64,000 nucleotides of DNA from Flavicella sediminum (GTDB lineage Bacteria; Bacteroidota; Bacteroidia; Flavobacteriales; Flavobacteriaceae), in NCBI RefSeq assembly GCF_006381105.1, contig NZ_VDET01000002.1, positions 1-64,000 of the forward strand. The letters are read 5' to 3'. Below are positions 43,074-52,768 of the stretch, one piece after another (positions within the stretch are counted from its first letter, which is position 1; every line of letters starts with the position of its first letter). The notes under the pieces were generated by a model that was given only the letters and a program-made list of their open reading frames with translations, made no database searches and was not told where the DNA came from. Made by a program: the position numbers and the translations under genes.

Positions 43074-46000
43074 ATGACTTTAAAAAACAAAGCCTTAAGA
43101 ATACTCTTTTTTGCCTTAGTTTCCTCTCAATTATTTGGACAAAAAAAAGTAGAAGAAAAAAAATCCACTTTTAGCGAATACTACGATACATGGGCCGTTG
43201 GTTTCGGGGTTAGTAACATAATTCTTCATGGTGACTTGCGTTCCTTTGGGAATTCAGATGGTAGAAAGTACTACAACTTTGGTAGCTATTTATACATTGA
43301 TAAAATGTTCAATCCTATTCTTGGAATGGAATTGAAAGTTGGCTACTCTAGTTTAGGTGGTGGACGTCAATCATTCTCTGATCCTGAATACAGCTATTAT
43401 GACATTTTATACACAAACGATTTTCCGAATGAAAATTTTTATATGGAAGGAACTGCATATAGCGCAGAACTAAATGCCGTAATAAGTGTCGATAATTTAT
43501 GGAAAAGACATAGTGACCGTTGGAATTTTAATTTATATGGAGGGTTTGGTTATCAAAAATACAATTCAAGATTATTAATTAGAAATTACGATCCCCTAAG
43601 GTATTTAGATGATGTTTCTGACGAAGGAGTTGTTATTGAAGCTGATTTTGGCAGTAATAAGTTCCGAAAAGATAAAAACTACGCTAAATCCGTATTTTTA
43701 AATATTGGAGTCGGTTTAAAGTACAGAGTAAATAGAAAAATTGACATTGAACTACGTTCATCAATCTACGTAAATCACGAAGATCATCTTGATGCTGCCA
43801 TTAGTAATCAACAGAATTATGAAAATTACTTTGTGACAGGTCTTGGTTTGGTTTACAAATTTGGAAAAAAAGACAAATATGCTATTTGGGTACATGATGA
43901 TGAGGAGGAAGAAAAACCTGATTATGATTTTGGTGATGAAGATAATGATGGGGTAATCAATGAAATGGACAAAGAACCTGAAACCCCTATTGAAGCAGAA
44001 GTTTATGGTAGTGGTAAAGCAGTAGATTCAGATAAAGATGGGCTTCCAGATCATATTGATAAGTGCCCACTAGTGCCAGGACCAGAGCACAACGAAGGCT
44101 GTCCTCCTGATACGGATGGAGATGGTGTTCTTGATATTGATGATGTTTGTCCTGAAGAAAGAGGAATGAAAGAAACTTTAGGTTGTCCAAAAAACTTTGG
44201 AGACGGATCTGGTTACGGTTATGGAAATAACGGAGCACCGAACGATGTTTCTGAAAGAATTTTCTTACTATCAAAAAGTATCTACTTTAAATCAGACAGC
44301 GATGAAATTAAAGGTGATTCTTACAGTATCTTAAATGAAATTGCCAACATCATGTTGGAATATCCAAATACGCAATTCCAAATTGATGGACATACGGATG
44401 ATAGAGCTCCTGCTTATTACAATATGAATTTATCTGAAAGAAGAGCTGAAAGCGTTTTGACCTATCTTACAGGTATGGGGGTAAATACCTACCGTTTGTA
44501 TTCTCAAGGTTATGGAGAAGAAAAACCTACACATTCAAACGACACTGAGCAAGGAAGAAAATTCAATAGAAGAGTAGAAATTAATTTTATTCAACCTGAA
44601 TCAGAAAAAGGATTGCAAATTTACGACAAAGAGGTAAACATTACCGAGTCTGCAAATTTAATACAACCGCAATTAAGAAGTATTGGTGGAGAAGATACAG
44701 ATGGAGATGGTGTGGCAGATGCCTTTGACAAAGAACCCAATACACCAGTAGGTGCATTGGTTTACGGAAATGGTGTTTCTGTTGATACCGATAAAGATGG
44801 TGTTGCAGATTACATGGACGACTGTCCTTTGAAATTTGGATCAGCAGACAGAAATGGCTGCCCAGAATTTACAGAACCTGTTGCTACGACAACACCTCAA
44901 GGAACTCCTAGAGTTAGCATTACAGATACTGACGGCGATGGCGTAATTGATGCTTTGGATGCTGAAGAAGATACTCCATATGGATCAAAAGTGTACGGGA
45001 ACGGTGTTGCCATTGACACAGACGGAGATGGTGTGATAGATATTTTTGATGAATGTCCGTTAAAACCTAGCACCAACGAAAGTGGATGTCCTGATAAAAC
45101 AGAAACAACAAACAATACTGAAGTTGCAGCTACCTATACCGTTAAAGATTCAGATGGCGATGGTGTCATAGACGAATTAGATGCTGAAAACAACACACCA
45201 AAAGGCGCTAAAGTTTATGGTAATGGTGTTGCAATTGATACAGACAGAGATGGAATTATTGATTTAAACGATGCTTGTCCGTTAGAACCTGGCGTAGGAA
45301 ATGGATGTCCTAAAGAAATTAAAACGGCTAATAACGGAACCTTCAACTTAAATGATGCAGATGGCGATGGAGTTACAGATGCTTTAGACCAAGAACCTAA
45401 TACCCCAAAAGGTGCTAAGGTTTATGGTAACGGAGTTTCTATTGATACTGATGGGGATAGTATTGCAGATCATTCTGATGCTTGTCCTTACAAATATGGA
45501 TCAGTAGACAAAAATGGCTGTCCACTTTCCGAAGACACAGACGGCGATGGTGTTATCAATATTTACGACAAGGAACCAAATACACCTTTTGGTGTAAAAG
45601 TATACGGAAACGGTGTTTCTATGGATACTGATAATGATGGAACTCCAGATCATAAAGATGCATGTCCACTTAGCCCTGGAGAAGACAGCAATGGTGGTTG
45701 TCCTAAAGAATTGAAAAAAGATAAAAGCGGAACCGTTACTTTAATAGATACAGATGGAGATGGTGTAGTAGATCAATTTGATGAAGAGCCAAATACACCT
45801 AAAGGTGCTAAAGTTTATGGAAATGGTGTTGCCATTGATACGGATTATGATAGTATTCCTGATTATTCTGATAAATGTCCAACCGTAGCAGGAAGTATTG
45901 AAAAAGACGGATGTCCTGAAGAAAAAGAAGCTACAGGCCAACTACAATTAGTAGATACCGATGGAGATGGAGTAATTGATTTATTCGACAAAGATCCAAA

Positions 46001-46997
46001 TACGCCGGAAGGCGCATTGGTTTATGGAAACGGAATTCCTATTGACAGCGACCGTGATGGATTACCAGACTACAGAGATGAGTGTCCTTTAAAAGCAGGT
46101 CCTGTTGAAAACAAAGGATGTCCAAAAGACGTTAAAGAATTTGATTGGAATGATTCTGATGGTGATGGTGTTGTAAATGAATTTGACAAAGAACCAAACA
46201 CGCCTAAAAACGCAAGAGTTTATGGTAACGGAGTTGCGGTAGATTCTGATTACGATGATGTCCCTGATCATATGGACGATTGTCCTTTTAAACCAGGAAG
46301 TGTTGAAAACAAAGGATGTCCTGAAATTAAAGGAGCTATCAAAGGAAATACAATTGACACAGATCAAGATGGTGTTATCGACTTATACGACAAGGAAGCC
46401 AATACGCCTTTCGGTGTAAAAGTATATTCGAATGGTGTTGCTATTGATTCTGACAAAGATGAAGTTCCTGACTATAAAGACAGATGCCCGCTTGTAAAAG
46501 GATTAAAAAACAACGAAGGCTGTCCTGTAGAAAGTGACTTAGACGGTGATGGTGTTGCTGATGACGATGATTTATGTCCAGATGTTAAAGGTACTGCTGC
46601 TAACAAAGGTTGTCCAGATAAAAACTTCGATAAAAGTGTTTCTGTAAGAATTGAAGACTTGGCTAGCCAAATTAAATTTGCCAGAACCAAAAACACTTTG
46701 TCGAATGAGACTACTGAAGTTTTAGATCAAATAACCAAAATCATTCAGGAATACCCTGCTACTAAATTTCATATTGAAGCACATACAGATGACAAGCATA
46801 ATGAAAAATACAGTTTGTTTCTTTCTAAAAGAAGAGCAAATGCCATTATGAAATATTTAATTGACGGAGGCGTTGAAGAGGACAGATTAACAGCAGAAGG
46901 TTATGGTGATGAAAATCCAAAATATCCTAACGACAGTGATCTTGCTACAAGTGAATTAAATAACAGAATAGAATTTAAATTTATTCTTCCTGAATAA
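43074..46997 (+). CDS. Giant OmpA protein with two OmpA domains and TSP3 calcium repeats
   Basis: The product is 1307 aa from the ATG at 43074 (MTLKNKALRILFFALVSSQL signal). A TTG 21 bp upstream is rejected because it would spoil the signal peptide start. Order: a beta-barrel-like N-terminus (about 20-280), a short TSP3 block (about 284-372) and a first OmpA domain (about 392-505, IDGHTDDRAPAYYNMNLSER). Then come nine near-identical ~60-residue TSP3 modules (about 540-1150), a half module, and a second OmpA domain (about 1186-1307, IEAHTDDKHNEKYSLFLSKR). OmpA domains bind peptidoglycan, and Asp-rich repeats bind Ca2+. It probably spans from outer membrane to wall. A TATTTTTG box lies at 43023-43030. 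Confidence 0.9.
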   Translation: MTLKNKALRILFFALVSSQLFGQKKVEEKKSTFSEYYDTWAVGFGVSNIILHGDLRSFGNSDGRKYYNFGSYLYIDKMFNPILGMELKVGYSSLGGGRQSFSDPEYSYYDILYTNDFPNENFYMEGTAYSAELNAVISVDNLWKRHSDRWNFNLYGGFGYQKYNSRLLIRNYDPLRYLDDVSDEGVVIEADFGSNKFRKDKNYAKSVFLNIGVGLKYRVNRKIDIELRSSIYVNHEDHLDAAISNQQNYENYFVTGLGLVYKFGKKDKYAIWVHDDEEEEKPDYDFGDEDNDGVINEMDKEPETPIEAEVYGSGKAVDSDKDGLPDHIDKCPLVPGPEHNEGCPPDTDGDGVLDIDDVCPEERGMKETLGCPKNFGDGSGYGYGNNGAPNDVSERIFLLSKSIYFKSDSDEIKGDSYSILNEIANIMLEYPNTQFQIDGHTDDRAPAYYNMNLSERRAESVLTYLTGMGVNTYRLYSQGYGEEKPTHSNDTEQGRKFNRRVEINFIQPESEKGLQIYDKEVNITESANLIQPQLRSIGGEDTDGDGVADAFDKEPNTPVGALVYGNGVSVDTDKDGVADYMDDCPLKFGSADRNGCPEFTEPVATTTPQGTPRVSITDTDGDGVIDALDAEEDTPYGSKVYGNGVAIDTDGDGVIDIFDECPLKPSTNESGCPDKTETTNNTEVAATYTVKDSDGDGVIDELDAENNTPKGAKVYGNGVAIDTDRDGIIDLNDACPLEPGVGNGCPKEIKTANNGTFNLNDADGDGVTDALDQEPNTPKGAKVYGNGVSIDTDGDSIADHSDACPYKYGSVDKNGCPLSEDTDGDGVINIYDKEPNTPFGVKVYGNGVSMDTDNDGTPDHKDACPLSPGEDSNGGCPKELKKDKSGTVTLIDTDGDGVVDQFDEEPNTPKGAKVYGNGVAIDTDYDSIPDYSDKCPTVAGSIEKDGCPEEKEATGQLQLVDTDGDGVIDLFDKDPNTPEGALVYGNGIPIDSDRDGLPDYRDECPLKAGPVENKGCPKDVKEFDWNDSDGDGVVNEFDKEPNTPKNARVYGNGVAVDSDYDDVPDHMDDCPFKPGSVENKGCPEIKGAIKGNTIDTDQDGVIDLYDKEANTPFGVKVYSNGVAIDSDKDEVPDYKDRCPLVKGLKNNEGCPVESDLDGDGVADDDDLCPDVKGTAANKGCPDKNFDKSVSVRIEDLASQIKFARTKNTLSNETTEVLDQITKIIQEYPATKFHIEAHTDDKHNEKYSLFLSKRRANAIMKYLIDGGVEEDRLTAEGYGDENPKYPNDSDLATSELNNRIEFKFILPE
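44691..46520 (+). repeat. Nine-module TSP3 coding repeat
   Basis: Each module reads DTDGDGV.D..D.EPNTP.G..VYGNGV..DTD.D...D..D.CP, followed by a short variable linker. The DNA period is about 180-220 bp. The word VYGNGV (VYGNGI or VYSNGV in two) recurs in every module, and each module ends with two Cys in CP words (for example DDCPLK and GCPE). DNA similarity is high enough that unequal crossing-over is likely to change copy number. Confidence 0.9.
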
Positions 46998-47016
46998 AAA
47001 GGAAACTTAAGCAACA

Positions 47017-47050
47017 AAAAAAGGCACTCTAAATTGAGTGCCTTTTTTTA
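47017..47050. terminator. Bidirectional terminator between the OmpA gene and gldC
   Basis: A 14-bp stem (47017-47030 with 47037-47050, core GGCACTC/GAGTGCC with A7/T7) has a 6-base loop between convergent genes. Confidence 0.93.
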
Positions 47051-47065
47051 TTTCAACTATTTTTA

Positions 47066-47401
47066 TTATTTCTTTAAGTCCAATTTTTCTTCGAAATAAT
47101 CACAGAAATCTCTCATCGTTTCTGCCATCTTTTCATCATTGGTTGCACGCTCAAAAGTATGACTCATAGAAACTAATGTTTGATGAAAAAACTGTTTCAT
47201 TTCATCAACAGGCATGTCTTTTGTCCAAAGATCAATACGCAATGTATCCTTCTTTTTCGCATCCCATATAGACATCATGATTGCTTTTGTTTCATCTTTT
47301 TCTACGCCTCCATCTTCTGCGTTCCAAAGCATTTTTTCCGGAACTTTATTTTCGTCTAATCCAATTTCAAATTCGATTTTCGATTTATGTACTACTGCCA
47401 T
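47066..47401 (-). CDS. gldC: Gliding motility protein GldC
   Basis: The 111-aa product matches GldC along its length: KSKIEFEIGLDENKVPEKML, WNAEDGG, KKKDTLRIDLWTKDMPVDEM, then a helical C-terminus. It is a small cytoplasmic protein needed for full gliding in Flavobacterium; its molecular role is not defined. Its usual neighbour gldB is not in the window. A TATCTTTG -7 box lies about 30 bp upstream on the minus strand. Its presence supports a Flavobacteriia host, but does not by itself prove motility. Confidence 0.92.
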   Translation of the reverse strand: MAVVHKSKIEFEIGLDENKVPEKMLWNAEDGGVEKDETKAIMMSIWDAKKKDTLRIDLWTKDMPVDEMKQFFHQTLVSMSHTFERATNDEKMAETMRDFCDYFEEKLDLKK

Positions 47402-47570
47402 ATCTATCCTATTTTTCTTTTTACAAAGGGCAAAGATACAGTATTCAAAAAATTATAATTAACAATTTCAAAAAAAGAAAAGAAACCAAGTCTGTAAAAC
47501 AAATTATTATTCAGAAAAACACAATTAGCTTTCTTAGAAAGTAAGTATATTTGTTACAAAAAATAAAATT

Positions 47571-48089
47571 ATGGACGCAGCAAAAGCCAACAGCAAAAAC
47601 ATCATTCTTAATTACGGAGCCATACTAGGAGCCACTTCTATTTTAATTAGCCTTACCCAGTATGTTTTAGGACAACATTTATCTCCGAATATGATTTATG
47701 GTTTGTTGAGTATTGTGATCATGATTCTAATTACTTTTTTAGCCATTAGAAACTTCAAAGCTACCAATGATGGTTTTTTATCTTTTGGTGAAGCCGTAAA
47801 AATTGGCGTTGGCGTTGCAGTTATAAGTGCGGTTATTGCCATTATTTACAATCAGTTATTCATGACTTTTATTGAACCTGATTTTATGGACCAACTGATA
47901 GCCAAACAAGAAGAAGATTTATTTAACAAAGGTTTGAACGAAGAACAAATTGAAGCAACCATGAATATGACCAACAAAATGAAAGGCCCCTTTATTTCTT
48001 CTGCTATCGGAATTGTTGCTAGTGCATTTATTGGTTTTATTATTTCTGCAATCACTGGAGCCATTATGAAACAATCTAAAGAAGCTTAA
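47571..48089 (+). CDS. DUF4199 membrane protein
   Basis: The 172-aa product has four hydrophobic segments (near 15-32, 42-60, 75-97 and 142-165) with a charged stretch between the third and fourth (MDQLIAKQEEDLFNKGL). This is the pattern of DUF4199 proteins of Bacteroidota, often encoded just before a family 2 glycosyltransferase as here. Function is unknown; a role in membrane or glycolipid handling is a guess from context. A perfect TATATTTG -7 box lies at 47546-47553. Confidence 0.85.
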   Translation: MDAAKANSKNIILNYGAILGATSILISLTQYVLGQHLSPNMIYGLLSIVIMILITFLAIRNFKATNDGFLSFGEAVKIGVGVAVISAVIAIIYNQLFMTFIEPDFMDQLIAKQEEDLFNKGLNEEQIEATMNMTNKMKGPFISSAIGIVASAFIGFIISAITGAIMKQSKEA

Positions 48090-48103
48090 ACAACATCCCC
48101 TCA

Positions 48104-49057
48104 ATGAATTTATCCCTAGTTATCCCCTTATTAAACGAGGAAGAATCTTTAATAGAGTTACATGATTGGATTGTCAAGGTAATGACAGAACACAATTTTA
48201 GCTATGAAATACTATTTATAGATGATGGTAGTACGGATACTTCGTGGCAAATTATTGAAAACCTATCCTCTATTAACAAGAATGTTAAGGGAATCAAATT
48301 CGCTACCAATTTTGGAAAATCTCAGGCATTAAATGCTGGTTTCTTAAAAACAAAAGGAGATGTAGTCATAACGATGGATGCCGATTTACAAGATGCACCA
48401 GACGAAATCCCGGCCTTGTACGACTTAATTACCAAAGAAAAATTTGATTTGGTTAGTGGTTGGAAAAAGAAACGTTTTGATTCTAAAATAAGAAAAAACA
48501 TACCCTCAAAATTATTTAACTGGGCAGCAAGAAAAACTTCTGGAATTCAATTAAATGATTTTAATTGCGGATTAAAAGCTTACCATCATCGTGTGGTAAA
48601 AGCCATTGATGTACATGGAGAAATGCACCGCTATATTCCGGTACTTGCCAAAAATGCGGGTTTTAATAACATTGGAGAAAAAGTAGTCAAACATCAAGCC
48701 AGAAAATATGGTGTGACCAAATTTGGAATGGAAAGATTTATCAATGGTTTTTTAGATTTAATTACCATTTGGTTTGTCAGTAAATTCGGCAAAAGCCCCA
48801 TGCATCTTTTTGGATTAGGAGGTACGTTTATGTTTGTATTTGGTTTCTTTTCAGCCATGGTTATGGGGGGTATTAAATTGGTCAATGTTTTTTATTACCA
48901 CAAACCTTCTCCTTTAGTTACCGACAGTCCCCTATTTTATATTTCTTTAACCACCATGATTTTGGGAACACAACTATTTTTAGCCGGTTTTATTGGGGAA
49001 TTAATTTTGAGAACTAAAAAGAACAAACCCGATTACCAAATAGCATCGGAAATATAG
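48104..49057 (+). CDS. Family 2 glycosyltransferase, polyprenol-phosphate sugar type
   Basis: The 317-aa product has an N-terminal GT-A domain (LSLVIPLLNEEESLIELHDW, IDDGSTDTSW, and the metal motif MDADLQDAPDEIP) and two C-terminal membrane helices (near 230-262 and 278-305). This matches the GtrB/ArnC/DPM1-like branch that moves a sugar onto a polyprenyl phosphate carrier. It starts 14 bp after the DUF4199 gene. The sugar is unknown. Confidence 0.88.
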   Translation: MNLSLVIPLLNEEESLIELHDWIVKVMTEHNFSYEILFIDDGSTDTSWQIIENLSSINKNVKGIKFATNFGKSQALNAGFLKTKGDVVITMDADLQDAPDEIPALYDLITKEKFDLVSGWKKKRFDSKIRKNIPSKLFNWAARKTSGIQLNDFNCGLKAYHHRVVKAIDVHGEMHRYIPVLAKNAGFNNIGEKVVKHQARKYGVTKFGMERFINGFLDLITIWFVSKFGKSPMHLFGLGGTFMFVFGFFSAMVMGGIKLVNVFYYHKPSPLVTDSPLFYISLTTMILGTQLFLAGFIGELILRTKKNKPDYQIASEI

Positions 49058-49174
49058 ATAAAATGTACGTTTTACGCTTATTTCGTTAAGAAACCGTTAT
49101 AGTAGATTTACGCATTTACTTCAAAAAAAATTGTGAAAATTAACTTATTTTTGCTCAAATTATAAAAAAAACAT

Positions 49175-50893
49175 ATGAATACTCAAAACATCATCGACAC
49201 GGCCAAAGAATGGTTATCTGCAACTTTTGATGCAGCAACTCAACAAGAAGTACAATCTTTAATAGACAACAATCCTGAAGTTTTAGCGGATAGTTTTTAC
49301 AAAGACATGGAATTTGGAACGGGTGGTATGCGTGGTGTTATGGGTGCTGGAACCAATAGAATTAACAAATATACTTTAGGAAAAGCGACACAAGGTCTTT
49401 CTAATTTTTTAATTCAACAAAACCCAAACAAACAATTAAAAACAGTAATTGCTTTTGATTGTCGTAACAACAGTAAAGAATTTGCCAAAGTTGTTGCAGA
49501 TGTTTTTACAGCCAATGGAATTCAAGTATTCTTATTTGAAGACCTAAGAACAACTCCAGAATTATCTTTTGCTGTTCGTCATTTAGGCTGTGATGCTGGT
49601 ATTGTATTAACCGCCTCTCATAATCCACCAGAATACAACGGTTATAAAGTTTATGGAGCAGACGGTTGCCAAGTAACGCCACCTAATGATGGTTTAATTA
49701 TTAGCGAAGTGAACAAAGTTTCTTTTGATAAAATTAAATTTGAAGCCAACGAAAGTTTGTTAACCTATATAGGAAAAGAAGTTGATGAAGCTTTCAACGA
49801 AGTTTCTGTTGCCAATGGAACTTTTGGTACTGTAGATAGAAGTGATGTAAAAGTAGTTTTTACAGCTTTGCATGGAACTTCTATTATGTCGGTTCCTCAA
49901 GTTTTAGAGAAAGCTGGTTTTAGCGATGTGCACTTGGTAAAAGAACAAGCAGAACCTAATGGTAATTTCCCTACGGTTGTTTCTCCTAATCCAGAAGAAA
50001 CAGAAGCTTTAGCCATGGCTACAGAATTATCTAACAAAATTGGCGCTGAAATTTTAATGGGATGTGATCCTGATAGTGATCGATTAGGAATTGCTGTTAG
50101 AGATTTAGAAGGAAACATGAAATTATTGAATGGAAATCAAACCATGATTTTAATGACCGATTTCTTAATCAAACAAAAGAAAGCAGCAGGAAAACTAGAT
50201 GGTACACAATTTACAGCAACAACCATTGTTTCATCTGAATTGGTAAAAGTTTTGGCCGACCATTACGGTGTAGAAACGGTTATTACCTTGACAGGTTTTA
50301 AATGGATTGGAAAAGCAATAGCCGACAACCCAACGAAAGATTTTGTTGGTGGTGGTGAAGAAAGTTTTGGTTATATGATTGGTGATTTTGTAAGAGATAA
50401 AGATGCCGTTACAGCTTGTTTATTAGCCTGTGAAATGGTTGCTCATGCAAAAGCTAACGGAACTACTTTGTACAAACAATTGTTAGAGATTTATAAAACT
50501 CATGGTTATTACAAAGAATCTTTAATTTCTATTACCAAAAAAGGTATGGATGGCGCTGAGCAAATTCAACAAATGATTGCCAACTATAGAGAAAACCCGA
50601 TTCAAGAAATTCTAGGATCAAAAGTAAAATATGTTTGTGATTACGGAACTTCTATCCAAAAGAATTTACTTAACGGAGAAGAAACAGTTATTGATATCCC
50701 AAAATCAAATGTATTAATTTACCATACAGAAGATGGAACGAAACTTTGCGTTAGACCTAGTGGGACAGAACCTAAAATAAAATTCTATTTTGGGGTTAAA
50801 GCAACACTAAGTGCTATTGAAGATGCAGATAAAGTAGAAGCTCAATTAGATCAAAAAATACAAGATATTATTGAGACCTTAAACCTAAAATAA
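49175..50893 (+). CDS. Phosphosugar mutase (phosphoglucomutase/phosphomannomutase family)
   Basis: The 572-aa product has the N-terminal FGTGGMRGVMGAGTNRIN and the phospho-serine loop TASHNPPEYNGYKVYG. The metal loop is MGCDPDSDRLGIAV, the sugar loop GGGEESFGYM and the phosphate site RPSGTEPKIKFY. The length and the C-terminal pattern fit the PGM2-like branch that includes phosphoglucomutase and phosphopentomutase. It interconverts sugar 1- and 6-phosphates for nucleotide-sugar synthesis. A TATTTTTG box lies at 49146-49153. It is 3 bp before the ABC transporter gene. Confidence 0.9.
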   Translation: MNTQNIIDTAKEWLSATFDAATQQEVQSLIDNNPEVLADSFYKDMEFGTGGMRGVMGAGTNRINKYTLGKATQGLSNFLIQQNPNKQLKTVIAFDCRNNSKEFAKVVADVFTANGIQVFLFEDLRTTPELSFAVRHLGCDAGIVLTASHNPPEYNGYKVYGADGCQVTPPNDGLIISEVNKVSFDKIKFEANESLLTYIGKEVDEAFNEVSVANGTFGTVDRSDVKVVFTALHGTSIMSVPQVLEKAGFSDVHLVKEQAEPNGNFPTVVSPNPEETEALAMATELSNKIGAEILMGCDPDSDRLGIAVRDLEGNMKLLNGNQTMILMTDFLIKQKKAAGKLDGTQFTATTIVSSELVKVLADHYGVETVITLTGFKWIGKAIADNPTKDFVGGGEESFGYMIGDFVRDKDAVTACLLACEMVAHAKANGTTLYKQLLEIYKTHGYYKESLISITKKGMDGAEQIQQMIANYRENPIQEILGSKVKYVCDYGTSIQKNLLNGEETVIDIPKSNVLIYHTEDGTKLCVRPSGTEPKIKFYFGVKATLSAIEDADKVEAQLDQKIQDIIETLNLK

Positions 50894-50896
50894 TAA

Positions 50897-52723
50897 ATGA
50901 AAAATTTCAAAAGATTTTTATCTTATGCCTTGCCATACAAATGGCAAGGTTTTTTTGCTATATTCTTTAACGTATTTTATGCGTTATTTACAGCATTGTC
51001 CTTTGTTACTTTAATGCCCATGTTAGGCGTTATTTTTGGAGAAACGGAAAAAATATTGATAAAACCCGAATTTCCTGGAACCTTAAAAATTTCAAAAGAC
51101 TATTTAGAAAATCTTCTGAATTATTTCGTCACCACAAACACAACAAACAATGGAATTGATAGTACCCTTATTATTATGGTTTCTATCATCATTTTTGTCT
51201 TCCTTCTAAAAAACATTTTTGGCTATCTTGGAAATGTCTATATGGCCTTCACAAAAAACAATGTTCTAAACGACCTGCGAAAAGAAATTTTTGATAAAAT
51301 TATTTCACTCCCCGTTTCTTATTATTCTGAAAAGAAAAAAGGGGATGTTATTTCCAGAGCAACCAATGATATTAACATCGTAAATTCTACCTATTTAGAC
51401 TTGGTAATTGTTTTTATACGAGAACCATTGAACATCATTTTCACGTTGATTATTATGATTGGCATGAGTTGGGAATTGTCATTGTTCATTTTTACATTTA
51501 TACCTGTATCAGGTATTGTCATTTCGCTGATTACAAAAAAAATAAAAGAACAAGCACGCTCTATTTTCGATCAAGGTGGCGATCTATTGAGTAAAATTGA
51601 AGAATCTATAACCGGATTGAAAGTCATAAAAGCTTTTAATGCTGAAAAATTTATTACCCAAACCTATAACAAAAGAAGTGATAATATTAGAGTGGTTAGT
51701 GATAAAATGAGTTTGAGAGATGCCGCCTCTAGTCCTACTTCAGAATTTTTAGGAATCGCAACCATTGCCTGTTTGCTTTGGTTTGGAGGAAGAATGGTAT
51801 TGGTTGGACACTCTATTCAGCCTAGTGCATTTATTACATTTATGGCTTTGGCATATAATGTCTTAACTCCTGCCAAAAACATTTCTAAGGCAAACAACCG
51901 CATGAAAAACGGAAACGCTGCTGCCGAAAGAGTTATTGAAGTTTTAGACAGTAAAAATCCTTTGGCCGATCAAAAAAATGCTGTAGAAATTACAGGCTTC
52001 AACAAAGAAATTGTATTCGATAATATTTCTTTTAAATATGATCAAGAATATGTTTTGAAAAACTTTACATTGACGATTCCTAAAGGTAAAACCGTTGCTT
52101 TGGTTGGACAATCTGGAAGTGGTAAATCGACTTTAGCCAATTTAATCACACGTTTTTGGGACGTTAATGAAGGAGCTATATTAATTGATGGTATTGATAT
52201 CAAAACCATCAATACAAAATCTTTAAGAGCACAAATGGGGATTGTTGCTCAAGAAGCTTTGTTGTTTAATGAATCTATTAAAAACAATATTGCCTTGGGT
52301 GATTATCATGCCGATGACGAACGAATCATACAAGCGGCAAAAATTGCAAATGCCCATGATTTTATTCAAGAATTACCTGACACGTATAACAGTCCGGTTG
52401 GAGATGGTGGCGGCTTATTTTCTGGAGGTCAAAAACAAAGAATTGCTATTGCAAGAGCTGTGTATAAAAACCCACCGATCATGATTTTAGACGAAGCGAC
52501 TTCGGCTTTGGATACAGAATCAGAAAAATCGGTACAAGATGCTTTGGAAAATATGATGCGTAACAGAACATCTATTGTTATTGCTCACAGACTTTCAACC
52601 ATCCAAAATGCCGATACCATTGTGGTTTTACGAAAAGGAATTATCGTTGAACAAGGATCTCATGAAGAATTAATTTCTAAACAAGGAGAATACTACAAAT
52701 TGGTAAATTTACAATCGATATAA
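50897..52723 (+). CDS. ABC exporter, MsbA-like, fused membrane and ATPase domains
   Basis: The 608-aa product has a six-helix membrane domain (about 1-330) and an ATPase domain (about 365-600). The ATPase shows Walker A GQSGSGKST, the signature FSGGQKQRIAIARA (Phe in place of the usual Leu), and Walker B IMILDEATSALD. It also has the switch His in IVIAHRLSTI. It would act as a dimer to flip or export a lipid or peptide, most likely lipid A core given the family. It directly follows the mutase gene. Confidence 0.9.
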   Translation: MKNFKRFLSYALPYKWQGFFAIFFNVFYALFTALSFVTLMPMLGVIFGETEKILIKPEFPGTLKISKDYLENLLNYFVTTNTTNNGIDSTLIIMVSIIIFVFLLKNIFGYLGNVYMAFTKNNVLNDLRKEIFDKIISLPVSYYSEKKKGDVISRATNDINIVNSTYLDLVIVFIREPLNIIFTLIIMIGMSWELSLFIFTFIPVSGIVISLITKKIKEQARSIFDQGGDLLSKIEESITGLKVIKAFNAEKFITQTYNKRSDNIRVVSDKMSLRDAASSPTSEFLGIATIACLLWFGGRMVLVGHSIQPSAFITFMALAYNVLTPAKNISKANNRMKNGNAAAERVIEVLDSKNPLADQKNAVEITGFNKEIVFDNISFKYDQEYVLKNFTLTIPKGKTVALVGQSGSGKSTLANLITRFWDVNEGAILIDGIDIKTINTKSLRAQMGIVAQEALLFNESIKNNIALGDYHADDERIIQAAKIANAHDFIQELPDTYNSPVGDGGGLFSGGQKQRIAIARAVYKNPPIMILDEATSALDTESEKSVQDALENMMRNRTSIVIAHRLSTIQNADTIVVLRKGIIVEQGSHEELISKQGEYYKLVNLQSI

Positions 52724-52741
52724 AAAATAAATATGCTTAAG

Positions 52742-52768
52742 CAGGCTGTCTTTTTAAGATACAGCCTG
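52742..52768. repeat. Hairpin overlapping the end of cca
   Basis: CAGGCTGT (52742-52749) and ACAGCCTG (52761-52768) form an 8-bp stem across the cca stop codon, in the 30-bp gap between two convergent genes. A short T5 lies in the loop, not after the stem, so it is a weak terminator at best. Confidence 0.5.

Noticed and set aside
44897-46696. Several minus-strand ORFs within the OmpA gene
   Set aside because: They are shadows of the repeated Asp/Gly coding modules on the other strand and repeat with the same period.
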